64,000 nucleotides of DNA, from positions 992,001 to 1,056,000 of the forward strand of contig NW_026570249.1 of NCBI RefSeq assembly GCF_019649055.1, given 5' to 3'. The position numbers were made by a program, and so were the translations under genes. Within the stretch, counting starts at the first letter, position 1; each line of letters opens with the position of its first letter. The notes under the pieces were generated by a model. It saw only the letters and a list, made by a program, of their open reading frames with translations, was not told where the DNA came from and did not search any database. The DNA is from Paramacrobiotus metropolitanus. Its lineage: Eukaryota > Tardigrada > Eutardigrada > Parachela > Macrobiotidae. Shown piece by piece: positions 1 through 8,397 of the stretch.

Positions 1-63
1 TCTGACATACTCATACCTTCATGGATCTGCACATTGAGAGTAGCTTAACATCTGCCCTTTTAT

Positions 64-318
64 TTAAACAGTCAAAGGTCCGTACCCGGTTATTCTGTAT
101 ATTTGTCGTCCACCCAGTAGGCTAGTTACGTTATGAAAAATTTTGTTGAACATGACTTCAGGGATCATAACCGGATCACTAGGCAGCTGTGATGTCATCT
201 TGATTTGAACATACACTTCCAACGTCCACAAAATGATGCACAATGTCGAGACAATGCTGTAGAATATGAAATCTTTTTTATCCATTGTAGCTTGTCGAAT
301 TGTTTCCGCCGACGTCAT
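64..318 (-). CDS. Small single-pass membrane protein of the Polinton-like element
   Basis: An 84-residue open frame with ATG at 318, overlapping the preceding small gene (278-514) by 41 bases. Residues ~18-40 form one strongly hydrophobic segment (FYSIVSTLCIILW), followed by a polar tail with an N-glycosylation-like NVT and a GG near the end. The layout (short charged N-terminus, one membrane helix, ~40-residue tail with a phenylalanine and leucine pattern and GG) resembles the neighbour at 278-514, so the two may be paralogues. No function is recognised. Position next to the protease and capsid genes suggests a virion or assembly role, which is inference only. Confidence 0.5.
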   Translation of the reverse strand: MTSAETIRQATMDKKDFIFYSIVSTLCIILWTLEVYVQIKMTSQLPSDPVMIPEVMFNKIFHNVTSLLGGRQIYRITGYGPLTV

Positions 319-514
319 CTGACGTTAATCTCAGAGTATTTAGAAACGCTTCTGTCACGTCCTTCGATGCCTTGATATCGATTTCCGTTATATTTCTGTT
401 TCCCCTGATGGATTGATAGATTTGCAGGGAATAGAAACTGAGTAGGAGGCCAAACATAATCACCCAGAAAACGGTACCTGCGACCTGCTTTCTGTTAATT
501 TTTGAGAAGTCCAT
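278..514 (-). CDS. Small single-pass membrane protein of the Polinton-like element
   Basis: A 78-residue frame starting at ATG 514, overlapping the end of the protease gene (495-992) by 20 bases and the next gene by 41 bases, which is typical of the compact layout of this element. Residues ~12-33 are a membrane helix (TVFWVIMFGLLLSFYSL), followed by a polar tail containing NIT and NNST sequons and a GG. It shares its layout with the protein at 64-318. I do not recognise the family. The overlapping reading frames support it being a real gene. Confidence 0.5.
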   Translation of the reverse strand: MDFSKINRKQVAGTVFWVIMFGLLLSFYSLQIYQSIRGNRNITEIDIKASKDVTEAFLNTLRLTSDDVGGNNSTSYNG

Positions 515-992
515 TTATAAAGTTCCGGTCTTTCACTCGTGTTCGCATACTGAAAAACTTGTTAATAAATTTGCATACGAACACATCGTTCACTCCTTTA
601 TGCTTGGTTAACGCTGACATGACATCCTTGTATGTATATCCGTAGCAGCGTAGCGTAACAAAAAACATACAGTATTGGCCGCATACTGTGCTGTTTACGC
701 TTTGTCGCTCCGTGTTAGATAAAATAATAAAGTCGTCTCCCATCCAGTTCTTGATATGCTGCGAGTAAACGGATGGGTTTTCACCGTATGAATCGAAAGC
801 CTCAAGTATGCCTGGTGAGACACAGTAGAATGCAACCCAGTGCTGTCCGGGATCGCCCTCCACCTCCGTATTGACAATGTAAGCGCCGGGAAATTCCTTG
901 TCTGGGATTCTGTTGGCAGAATACACTCCGATAAAAATCTCGCGGATTTTCGGATCTCTCTGTAGCGCGTCTTGGATCTGTATGTTGTTCAT
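495..992 (-). CDS. Adenain-type cysteine protease (maturation protease)
   Basis: A 165-residue protein with the catalytic pattern of the adenain/Ulp1 (C5/C48) family: His in GQHWVAFYC (residue ~51), Asp in LEAFDSYG (~67) and Cys in STVCGQYCMFF (~103). Spacing and length are close to adenovirus-type proteases and to the proteases of Polintons and adintoviruses, which are thought to cleave capsid precursors during virion maturation. It begins with ATG at 992, overlapping the stop of the major capsid gene by 4 bases. No break is visible. It sits in the morphogenesis block with capsid, penton, core protein and ATPase, as expected. Confidence 0.9.
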   Translation of the reverse strand: MNNIQIQDALQRDPKIREIFIGVYSANRIPDKEFPGAYIVNTEVEGDPGQHWVAFYCVSPGILEAFDSYGENPSVYSQHIKNWMGDDFIILSNTERQSVNSTVCGQYCMFFVTLRCYGYTYKDVMSALTKHKGVNDVFVCKFINKFFSMRTRVKDRNFINGLLKN

Positions 993-2341
993 GGTGCAAA
1001 GTCAAAAATGACTTGACGATTATTGTTGATTTCTATAACGTTATCGAATACTAGCATGGCAACACAAACAACATTTTCCTCCAAACCCTTAGCAAATTTC
1101 AAATGTATGTTCAGATTTCCATGACGCGATAAGGACATTGCTCCTCGTCCTGTGTGTCCACGTGTGAAATCGAAACCGTATAGGCAGAATCCCCCCTTGT
1201 TGTACTGTTCGCGGTCTATTGGCAATTCACCCGCTCCTTCGTTAAGACGTTCAAGTGTATCAAGCAAGCCTTCATAGCCTTGTATAGAGCTGCCTTTCTC
1301 GTAGTTTAAATTGTAGCCTTGTGTGGGAAATAGCTGACCGTCAATCTCGGCAACAATGTTCGTTAAATTGCAGTGCGTGAAATTAAATGGTGATGATGCA
1401 TATTCCCCGGCAAACGAGCGACTAGGCACTAGGCCAAAAATCATAATTTTCGGCAACTGTCCCATTACAATATTGGACCAAACAGCCTGTTGCTGTCCAA
1501 GAATAAGTGTATGTTCACGCATCACCACTCGCTCAATGTGATATTTGACTGTGTTGCTGAGTAGTTGTTTGCTCATTGCGGTAAAATAATCCGGAGATGG
1601 CTCAAATTTTCTTACTTGCAAACGTGGATTTCTTATAGCCACAGCTTTTGGGGCGTTGCTATCACTGTCAGCAACAAAAACCACTTCATTTTTGTTCCTC
1701 ACCAATTTAATTGTGAGCTCAACTCCAGGCAGGAGTGGTTTTTCTTGTTGAAACAGATCACAGTGCAGCTTGCCTGACAATTGTAACGGTTTCATATTCT
1801 GTAGCCAATCGCGTCGTTTGTTAGCTCCATCGCTACAGAAACGGTTCACTTTCGCCGCATCCGCTGATGTTACATGACCTGGTTTCTTCTCCCAGTTATT
1901 ATCCAATGCAAATCCTGATAGAGTTAACTGCGATTTTTGAGCTTGATCCGTAAAGCCGAGCAGCGACTCTAGATACGCACGGTAATGATACAGCGTGCTT
2001 GTATCCGTGACATTCCTGCCACCGATACTAACGGTGACAGATTGGAATAAGCTGTGCAAAATGTTGTTAATTGGTGCCAGACAGTCCGAGTCCTTCAAAT
2101 CTGCGCCATCCTTATTCGTAACGTGCAAGTCACACTTAAATCTAATATCCGCTAGGCTCACCAACTCACTCAGAGAGGGAGCAATAGTAAAAACAATATC
2201 GTTTGCTGAATCGAATGTTGCTTGAGCTGGCCCAATGTCATAGTCCTTCGTATTCCATCTTTCTGTCAGTGTTGCCGGTAGGTAAAATAGATGGCTTTCC
2301 AGAAGCATTGAAGGCTCCGAGTTTGCTTCGATCATTGCCAT
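989..2341 (-). CDS. Major capsid protein (double jelly-roll, hexon-like)
   Basis: An intact frame of ~450 residues; the first ATG is at 2341, as the longer frame to 2350 begins at TTG. The N-terminal third carries the pattern typical of Polinton/adintovirus major capsid proteins: an opening strand with FTIAPSLSELVSLADIRF, then PINNILHSLFQSVTVSIGG and YHYRAYLESLLGF. These proteins are predicted to form trimeric double jelly-roll capsomers like the adenovirus hexon. Length is normal for the family. Upstream is the basic core protein gene (stop at 2347) and downstream the protease, overlapping by 4 bases. Assignment rests on motif recognition and gene order, not on a search. Confidence 0.88.
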   Translation of the reverse strand: MAMIEANSEPSMLLESHLFYLPATLTERWNTKDYDIGPAQATFDSANDIVFTIAPSLSELVSLADIRFKCDLHVTNKDGADLKDSDCLAPINNILHSLFQSVTVSIGGRNVTDTSTLYHYRAYLESLLGFTDQAQKSQLTLSGFALDNNWEKKPGHVTSADAAKVNRFCSDGANKRRDWLQNMKPLQLSGKLHCDLFQQEKPLLPGVELTIKLVRNKNEVVFVADSDSNAPKAVAIRNPRLQVRKFEPSPDYFTAMSKQLLSNTVKYHIERVVMREHTLILGQQQAVWSNIVMGQLPKIMIFGLVPSRSFAGEYASSPFNFTHCNLTNIVAEIDGQLFPTQGYNLNYEKGSSIQGYEGLLDTLERLNEGAGELPIDREQYNKGGFCLYGFDFTRGHTGRGAMSLSRHGNLNIHLKFAKGLEENVVCVAMLVFDNVIEINNNRQVIFDFAP

Positions 2342-2346
2342 TTTTG

Positions 2347-2793
2347 TCAAAATCTATTAGCGATAGCGTCGATTGCTAACTGCCGCTTGGTTCGTTTTCT
2401 TGTTCCTTTTCGTTTTGGCGTGCGTTTTGCTTGTCGACGTGTTTTCTGCGCTTTGTGTCTTCGTACTCTCCGTCGCCTGCGTCCTCCCTTAATGCCCATT
2501 TCTTCGCCGGCGGACTCTTTTAGCTTTTTGTTAACTTTCTCTACTGCTGTATCGATGACCGACTCCACTGCCTTAGAAGCAACTGTCTTCATATGTGGTT
2601 GTGCTTTGGTTACAAGGCTCGAAATGTAGGGTGCAGCTTTGCTAAATAGACCTTTAGCAAATCCTATCACCCGCCCCCAGAAGCTGCCACCAAAAACTGG
2701 TGCGCCTCGGTATTTTGGCATACCGAAACCATGCTGTTTGGCAAATAAATCTGTGTAGCGAGATTCGCTAAAATGGTGCTCTTTGAGTACCAT
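2347..2793 (-). CDS. Basic core / pVI-pX-like virion protein
   Basis: A 148-residue protein in two halves. Residues ~25-100 include a glycine-rich GAPVFGGSFWGRVIGFAKG segment followed by an amphipathic helix-forming stretch of Ala, Val and Lys. Residues ~100-148 are extremely basic (GGRRRRRVRRHK, then KRTPKRKGTRKRTKR). Such proteins between penton and capsid genes in Polintons and adintoviruses are thought to condense the genome or disrupt membranes, like adenovirus core proteins pX and pVI. The GG in KGGRRRR could be a cleavage site for the adenain-type protease, an inference from adenain preference for GG-containing sites. Start at ATG 2793, 3 bases from the penton stop. Confidence 0.75.
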   Translation of the reverse strand: MVLKEHHFSESRYTDLFAKQHGFGMPKYRGAPVFGGSFWGRVIGFAKGLFSKAAPYISSLVTKAQPHMKTVASKAVESVIDTAVEKVNKKLKESAGEEMGIKGGRRRRRVRRHKAQKTRRQAKRTPKRKGTRKRTKRQLAIDAIANRF

Positions 2794-2795
2794 GG

Positions 2796-3635
2796 TTAAT
2801 ATCTTTTTGGTCTGAAATGTAACTTAATCACTGCTACTCCGCTATGAAATCGTATTTCTTCTCCTCTGTCGTCAGTCACTTCAATCTCCACTGAGCTAAA
2901 TGTCTGTTTTTGAACAGGCAAGTAATGTGGATTTTCAAAGCGCAGAACAGTACCATCGTACGAACTGGCTTCGGTACACAACGTGCGCAGAACAGGGACC
3001 ATTGCATCCCCTACGAGTTGATATTCCACTAAATCACAGTAAATGTTTACAATGCGACAATGTTTTGGTGGACGTAACACGAAAGGTTCCTTTTCAATCC
3101 CCATATAAGGATAATTATCGTGTAATCCAAGGGCACGTGTATACTCCGCTCCTTCAAATATAACTTGACTGTCACCGCGCACGAAAAGCTGTCCGTGATC
3201 TCCTTGAATTTTGATGGCTGCAAAAGGGAGTTTTTCATACTGCTTTTTTTCGTCTTCCGTTGTTTGGGGTAAGTCTTTAGGCTCTCTGTTAATCAAGTCG
3301 TGGTGGCTGTAGCGAAAGTCCAAATTGCGAGCGAAACGCGGATTGTATGTGAGCATTTCGTTTACGCTACTGATTAAATCATATTCATCTCTATAGAATA
3401 ATTTCCTTGGCAGTGTACACACTTCAAAAGTCGGCAAATATGGTTTGCTTATCCCAACCTTTAGATCTGAATGAAAACGCATTTCCATTGGCGGGAGAAT
3501 CAGTTCAGAAAGTCCAACCTCCCACGATCCGTCCAAGTCAATTGAACGGACGAGTTGTGTCGTATAGCAGCCAGGACGATTATCCGGGAATATCGTCTTG
3601 GATGCAGAACTTGGTAATGACATGTAAAAACTCAT
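2796..3635 (-). CDS. Minor capsid protein (penton, single jelly-roll)
   Basis: A 279-residue intact protein. The N-terminus (FYMSLPSSASKTIFPDN, then YTTQLVRSIDLDGSWEVGL) is the hallmark opening of Polinton and adintovirus penton proteins, in which a short leader precedes the first strands of a single jelly-roll. The protein would sit at capsid vertices. Start at ATG 3635 overlaps the integrase stop by 4 bases. Length matches other Polinton pentons. No internal break is seen. Confidence 0.82.
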   Translation of the reverse strand: MSFYMSLPSSASKTIFPDNRPGCYTTQLVRSIDLDGSWEVGLSELILPPMEMRFHSDLKVGISKPYLPTFEVCTLPRKLFYRDEYDLISSVNEMLTYNPRFARNLDFRYSHHDLINREPKDLPQTTEDEKKQYEKLPFAAIKIQGDHGQLFVRGDSQVIFEGAEYTRALGLHDNYPYMGIEKEPFVLRPPKHCRIVNIYCDLVEYQLVGDAMVPVLRTLCTEASSYDGTVLRFENPHYLPVQKQTFSSVEIEVTDDRGEEIRFHSGVAVIKLHFRPKRY

Positions 3636-4688
3636 TTTAGATTCTCCTTATTTTCCCATGAATCATAAGCTGGTCCGTAACCGTACCATCTCACGAGATA
3701 TTGTTCCTTTCCTTTATGCTTTCTCGTCCTTAATATGCGTGATATTTTATGACCTGGTCGTTCAGTCATAATAAATTTCGACAACTCTTGACGATAGAAC
3801 AGGCCGTCCACTGCTTCACCTGATAAATCTTCAACTGCATACAACCATTGCTTTCCTTTCTTGACAACTTTTACTATTTTGAATAGCTCTTCCGTGTAGT
3901 TTGTTTCATAGCCTTTCTCAAACGTAAGTTTTTTTTTGGCAAGTCTCACATAGTCGTTAACAGCAAAAACAGGAGGTTTCATTGTATCCTTTTCATCATC
4001 CTCAAGCATTTTCCCCCGAATAACGCGAGCTTCTTCTACGTCCACTTCACTTGGTGCAAAACCTATAGCCGAATGCACGCTGTTATTATATGCTGATACT
4101 ACATTATCCAGTGCATCCAGGTATCGGTAGGTCTGCTTCTCTGTCATATAGACATAAAGTCTGTCCTTGAGCGTTCTGTTGAAGCGCTCCACCATCGCAC
4201 ACTTTATATCGTCGTTCTTTGTGGTGAAAAAACTAACTCCACAGTCGCGAAAGAAATCTCTAACTTCCTTTGCTGTGAATTCTTTTCCATTATCGCTCTG
4301 ACATCTTAGCGGCGGTGTACGTAAATCTCCATAGATTTTTCCAACGCTCGAACGATCTCCTTTGGTTTCTTCGATTTTACAGGAATCGCCCATGCATATC
4401 GTGAGAAACAATCTATGCAGGTTAACAGGTACTTCACTCCATCGTTTTCCTTATAAAACTTCTGCATATCGGCAAGGTCAATTTGATGTTGATCGTTTAC
4501 GCCGACACATATGATTTTTCTTCTTTCGAATTTTGAGCGGTGCGGCCGGTGTTCGGTGTAGGTGTCTTTTGACTGCAAGTATCGTTCAACTTGCTCTTTT
4601 GTGAATCCGTGTTTACTAGCTTCCGCGTACAGACGCTGAACTCCGCCCAAGCTACCTGGGTTAGAGGGGGTCCAAATACAAATCATCC
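3632..4688 (-). pseudogene. Retroviral-type integrase with chromodomain, interrupted by one frameshift
   Basis: Two overlapping frames encode one Polinton integrase. The N-terminal piece (about 4306-4688) has GSLGGVQRLY, the linker around DTYTEHRPHRSKF and the first catalytic Asp in HQIDLADMQ. The C-terminal piece (3632 to about 4330) has the second Asp in CQSDNGKEF and the catalytic Glu in MVERFNRTLK, with 34 residues between the two. The last ~45 residues are a chromodomain (RKHKGKEQYLVRWYGYG, then DSWENKENL), as in other Polinton integrases, which probably guides insertion to chromatin. The frames meet between about 4306 and 4330, near a CCGCCGC stretch, implying a one-base indel. Either the copy is dead for integration or this is an assembly error. 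No other damage is visible. Confidence 0.88.
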
Positions 4689-4771
4689 AATGAAACCATT
4701 ATGCAAAAGATATCCAACCACCACCGCCTGTCTGGTGTTGTGTTTTATGTTTCTTTGTTGGAGGCTGGTTA

Positions 4772-5824
4772 TCACTCCTGGCTTTCTTGCTTCGCAGCGG
4801 CACTATTTCTTCTGGCTTGTATAAAATTGCTGGAACGGGGGGTTTTGTTTGGTGCCCTATATGTCAATGCTGGCGTGACTGTCGGTGCTGGCAAACTATG
4901 CTGTTGAAAAGTAAGCGCTTTTCTGGCCGCAGGTGCTGCAATACTTGGCTGCTCGTAGGTCAAAGCTTCCAATTGCTGAGATGTTGGCAATTGTGGCTGC
5001 GCATATGTGATAGCTTTCCGGCTTGAACTAGTAGGTAGCTGCGGCTGCTCGTACGTTAAAGGCTGTACTAAGGCTGCGGATGGTATCGCATATAAAGAAT
5101 CTAAATCATCGTCACTTTCTGGCCATTCAACATTCGGTACAGTAGTGTTATCAGCTAAAGCCAGCGTAGGAGAAGGACTGCGTAATTCCCAGTACGGATT
5201 GCTTGCTGTGGGCATTGGAACATTTTGATACACAGGCTGCGGGTTTAGGGTGTTGTAAGACAGGGCAGGTAATGCTGGTCCTTTAGTTATTTTAGACAGA
5301 TTTGGTTGCCGCATCGTGCTAGATGTACTTTTAATACGGGCCTGCTTGGAAATCCGTTTATTCTTTGGCTGAGGTTTATAAACATGCCGCACAATTGGTC
5401 TTCCCGGTACATTGATATACTGAGGCACGGACACCGGATAATATACAGGCTTTTCCTTTTCGATATACTGAACCGTAGGTTCGATTGGATCGGATTGTGC
5501 TTGAGTGTCTACCGTTAGAGGTTTAGGTTCGGGAAAATACTGAACCATGGGTACGGTATCCACTTGTGCGGCATGATCGTGAGTAATGGTTGACCGCAAC
5601 GGTGCACTAGGGATTTCCGTTTGGATTGATACCGGTGTCGGTTGCGAGGCTACGAGATCCAATTGAGGAGGCTTTTGTACACTAGGGTTTCTTTCGGTGT
5701 TGTCTTGGTGCTGCAAATGTCTTTCGATCTCGCTCCGAATTTGATACGCTTTCGTCCAGGGTGTTGGACACGGCTTCATCACCGTATTATATTCTGTCTC
5801 CGGTACGAGCACATACGTCTTCAT
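4772..5824 (-). CDS. Proline-rich protein with C-terminal tandem repeats
   Basis: A 350-residue protein, intact, with ATG at 5824 overlapping the stop of the 5821-6141 gene (ATGA overlap). It is rich in Pro, Gln and Tyr. Residues ~95-155 contain PVSVPQYINVPGRPIVRHVY, and residues ~250-330 hold about five copies of a ~17-residue unit of the form ALTYEQPQLPTS (variants AITYAQPQLPTS, ALTFQQHSLPAP). No enzyme motif is present. In related elements this position holds poorly conserved virion proteins. A structural or scaffold role is inferred. The low-complexity repeat makes homology searches unreliable. Confidence 0.55.
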   Translation of the reverse strand: MKTYVLVPETEYNTVMKPCPTPWTKAYQIRSEIERHLQHQDNTERNPSVQKPPQLDLVASQPTPVSIQTEIPSAPLRSTITHDHAAQVDTVPMVQYFPEPKPLTVDTQAQSDPIEPTVQYIEKEKPVYYPVSVPQYINVPGRPIVRHVYKPQPKNKRISKQARIKSTSSTMRQPNLSKITKGPALPALSYNTLNPQPVYQNVPMPTASNPYWELRSPSPTLALADNTTVPNVEWPESDDDLDSLYAIPSAALVQPLTYEQPQLPTSSSRKAITYAQPQLPTSQQLEALTYEQPSIAAPAARKALTFQQHSLPAPTVTPALTYRAPNKTPRSSNFIQARRNSAAAKQESQE

Positions 5825-6141
5825 TTTGCAATGAATGTAGATAACAGTGTTCCTAATATTGGTAGTAAGGCACCAAGAAATCCGCCTTTTTGCTGCAAAA
5901 TTTTCTGTTTCCGTTTTCGCGGAATATCGCGGTCTGCCAGTCGCTTAATGCTTGCTGCATATTTTCTAGCTTGGTGGACTTCTGTTTTGCTAAGACTGGC
6001 TGAACTTTTTAGCAAATTTAAACATGCCTCCTCTATAGCACTCATTTGTTTCTTGGTACATCGTGCAAAATAGTTCCTGCGTTGTATGGGTGACATTGTT
6101 TGCAATGCGCGAACTATATCAAAAATTTCTGATGGATTCAT
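5821..6141 (-). CDS. Small helical protein with C-terminal hydrophobic, glycine-rich tail
   Basis: A 106-residue protein beginning at ATG 6141, overlapping the ATPase stop by 4 bases and the next gene by 4 bases. Residues 1-80 are polar and helical with many basic residues (DIPRKRKQK). The last ~20 residues are GGFLGALLPILGTLLSTFI plus AK, a hydrophobic amphipathic tail typical of membrane-lytic peptides. Proteins with a C-terminal GG-hydrophobic stretch occur in adintovirus and Polinton morphogenesis blocks and are suspected to act in membrane penetration. That role is inference. The GG could also be a target of the element's adenain-type protease. Confidence 0.6.
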   Translation of the reverse strand: MNPSEIFDIVRALQTMSPIQRRNYFARCTKKQMSAIEEACLNLLKSSASLSKTEVHQARKYAASIKRLADRDIPRKRKQKILQQKGGFLGALLPILGTLLSTFIAK

Positions 6142-6767
6142 GGTGTATAAATACGTCTGTGATTAAAAATATGCGATTGGAGTCGTAGATTATCCGGAGT
6201 CTCAGGTCGCAAGTTTATAATCAGATATCCGTATTGCTCCTTAATGGCCTTTTTGTATGCGTCCTCTAAATGTTTCATGCCAAGTTGCCGACTCAAGACA
6301 CGAATTTGTTGAATGTCTCTCACACTTTTGAACAAAATCAGATATTGAGAATTCACTGCTATATCACGCATGCTTTTTCCTTGTTTAAACAAGTTTTGTG
6401 AAATAAAAATGGCAGTCACATTTTTATGATGCACATCTCGCGTGAACAGTGTTGAGGCTTTTACATTATTTGCTAATTCTTCCATCAAATCATCAAGAAT
6501 GAGTAACGTTGGGACAACAGGGTTGAAAAATCCTTCTTCAAACAGTTTATTGAAATCAGATATTAATTCAACAGAAGATGGGAAATCTTTGAACAAATTC
6601 TGCCAACTGCCGTATGCATATACAATACGCTTGGGGCAAGGATAAAAGTACTTGTGCGGCTCTTTCAGTAACTTTATAATCAAAGTAGATTTGCCAGACA
6701 TTGTGGGTCCACAAACGTACACCGAACACGGTGTCTTGAAACGAAAATCAAAATTTACACGCTCCAT
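6138..6767 (-). CDS. FtsK/HerA-type genome-packaging ATPase
   Basis: A 209-residue intact ATPase. Walker A is GPTMSGKST at residues ~20-28, Walker B is TLLILDDLMEEL at ~88-99, and a sensor-like segment IFISQNLF with Gln follows at ~117. Length and motifs match the A32-like packaging ATPases of Polintons, adintoviruses and virophages, which pump DNA into preformed capsids. Start is ATG 6767, with a 360-base non-coding gap upstream. The stop overlaps the next gene by 4 bases. Together with capsid, penton and protease it completes the four-gene morphogenesis module. Confidence 0.9.
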   Translation of the reverse strand: MERVNFDFRFKTPCSVYVCGPTMSGKSTLIIKLLKEPHKYFYPCPKRIVYAYGSWQNLFKDFPSSVELISDFNKLFEEGFFNPVVPTLLILDDLMEELANNVKASTLFTRDVHHKNVTAIFISQNLFKQGKSMRDIAVNSQYLILFKSVRDIQQIRVLSRQLGMKHLEDAYKKAIKEQYGYLIINLRPETPDNLRLQSHIFNHRRIYTP

Positions 6768-7125
6768 TCCTTGTTAAGTTGTAACACAGTGTTTACAACA
6801 TATACGCAACCTAGCAGCCTGTACCAGCTTAATGAGCAAATTACCAAAACAGCAGTAGATTCAACTTGACCGCAGGCAAGTTAAAACTTCTACCGATTTG
6901 GAGCAATTCAGCTCTCTTTTTTTCGCATTTTCTTGAAACGAATATATGGAGTTTTTCTTAACAGAACAATGAATACAAATAACTGCCTAACATGTATGTG
7001 GAAAACTCAGAAAAATGTGTAGCAATGCATGCAGAGTCAACGGAAACGTCAAGTCGTAAAAGTCAAAGTTTGCGATGGGAAAAACTCATTTTTTTTAATA
7101 GAATCGTGCAAATTAACTGAAATTT
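6768..7125. other. Intergenic gap with hairpins (copy A of the repeated structured motif)
   Basis: No gene fits here. It holds an imperfect inverted repeat at 6779-6800 (GTTGTAACAC against GTGTTTACAAC), and the two-hairpin plus T-run motif described separately at 6841-6923. It separates the TBP-like gene stop from the ATPase start, so it must also contain ATPase promoter elements, which I cannot pinpoint. Confidence 0.5.
6841..6923 (+). ncRNA. Candidate structured RNA motif, copy A
   Basis: On the plus strand: stem AACTTG/CAAGTT at 6863-6882 enclosing ACCGCAGG, an 18-base spacer ending in GATTTG, stem GAGC/GCTC at 6901-6914, then seven T at 6917-6923. Copy B at 8398-8479 has the same order and spacing. 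Stem pairs differ between copies but stay paired (A-T becomes G-C in both stems), which suggests selection for structure. A Pol III-style terminator T-run and an Sm-site-like AUUUGG before the last hairpin would fit a small RNA read opposite to the genes. It could equally be a cis-acting DNA or terminator element. Confidence 0.35.
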
Positions 7126-8191
7126 TCAAAACAATTCTTCGGGCAAGGTAAACAAGCCGACAGTTCTATTAGGACACTGCGCAACCAGTTTCTCACACTG
7201 TGTTAACGTAAAAATTGGCTCATCTTCTTCCGTTTTGCACTCGTCACGCTGGTCGATTCCGATGGAATTATTTTCCCATTGTGCAACCAGTTTATCGCAT
7301 TGTGATAAAGTAAGGACTGGCTCCTCCTCTCCACATTTGTCAATTTCATTCAGCCATTCTTCCAACTCGTTGGACTTTTCCTCCTGAACAGGCTGACTCA
7401 AATCAGCCTTAACCGGATTGGTCCGATTTTGCTTCTGAGGTGTGGTCTGCGTACTTCGACTAACAGATTTAGTACTAATCTTGAACTCGCACATCATATC
7501 TGCCTCCGGCAGCCGCTTGCGCTTGCGAGGTGTGGTCTGTGTACCTTGAGTAGCAGTGGTGGGGTGGCACCAACCAGTGACTCACACATGAGCTCCGCCT
7601 CAAGTTCCTGACAAACTCGTCAATGTCCGAGGTAGCAGATTTTCGTTTTTTGCGCACGGCACTTACATCAAAGTCAGGAGACGGTGGCGGATTAGAAGGG
7701 AGAGTGGATCGGAGGCGGTCAATGCAAGTGTTTACTGCTTTGACACTCTTGGCGCCTAAAATCGTACACTTTCCCGAACTAAACACTTTAACCGTGATTC
7801 CAAGATCGTCGTATCGCATTTTGGCCGCATCAAACAGTTCTGGCTCGTAATACAGGCTGTTGGCTTTCGCAAATTTATACAGATTAATAGGATGCTGATG
7901 GTTGTACGTCGCCATGATGTTTGCAATGCGCTTGCTGAGAACTTTGGCCGAAAAACCAAGATGGGTTAAGCGAAAACGGTATCGCTTCAACAGTGTGCGT
8001 ACTTCTTTTTCAGAAGTACCACCATTGATGATCGCTTTGCCCGAACTGAAAACTTGGCAATAGCTCCCATCATAAGATGTAAGATTGAGCGCCTTAAAAT
8101 CCTTCACAGATGTACACTTAGTGGACGATGCAATTTTCTGCAGATCAAACTTGCAGTCAAACACAACAACAGTTATGATATGGTGAATCAT
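7126..8191 (-). CDS. TATA-binding protein (TBP) homologue with repeat-containing C-terminal tail
   Basis: From ATG 8191, residues ~1-165 form the two-lobed TBP fold. Lobe 1 has FDCKFDLQKIAS and QVFSSGKAIINGG; lobe 2 has SLYYEPELFDAAK and VKVFSSGKCTILGAKS. FSSGK and YEPELF are signature TBP residues. Cellular TBP binds TATA DNA and seeds preinitiation complexes, so this protein may direct transcription of the element. After the core, the frame shifts (about 7475-7620), and a tail follows with a basic RKRKR patch, two STQTTP-like units and two ~35-residue repeats around TLSQCDKLVAQ / TLTQCEKLVAQ, ending at 7126. The core is intact; the tail needs one or two indels or unrecognised splicing to join. 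It is very divergent from a metazoan TBP. Confidence 0.82.
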
Positions 8192-8269
8192 TTTCCAAGT
8201 AGAATGAAATAAGAACCGTGCAAAACTGAAAATGAAGTGAGACTGATTTCAGACCTGTTCCTTCATACC

Positions 8270-8278
8270 CTTTTTATA
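8270..8278 (-). promoter_or_regulatory. TATA box of the TBP-like gene
   Basis: Minus-strand TATAAAAAG about 80 bases upstream of the TBP-like ATG at 8191. Distance is suited to a core promoter with a ~50-base leader. This suggests possible feedback of the encoded TBP on its own gene, which is inference. Confidence 0.5.
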
Positions 8279-8397
8279 TGCATTTCATCGTTCATATCTG
8301 CTACGGAGCAGAAGCAGGAATTTCCGTGCACCGTAAGCCAATCAGAAGTCAAGATCCGCCTTCTAAAGAAATCTGGAACTTTCCTAATTTAGAGTGC

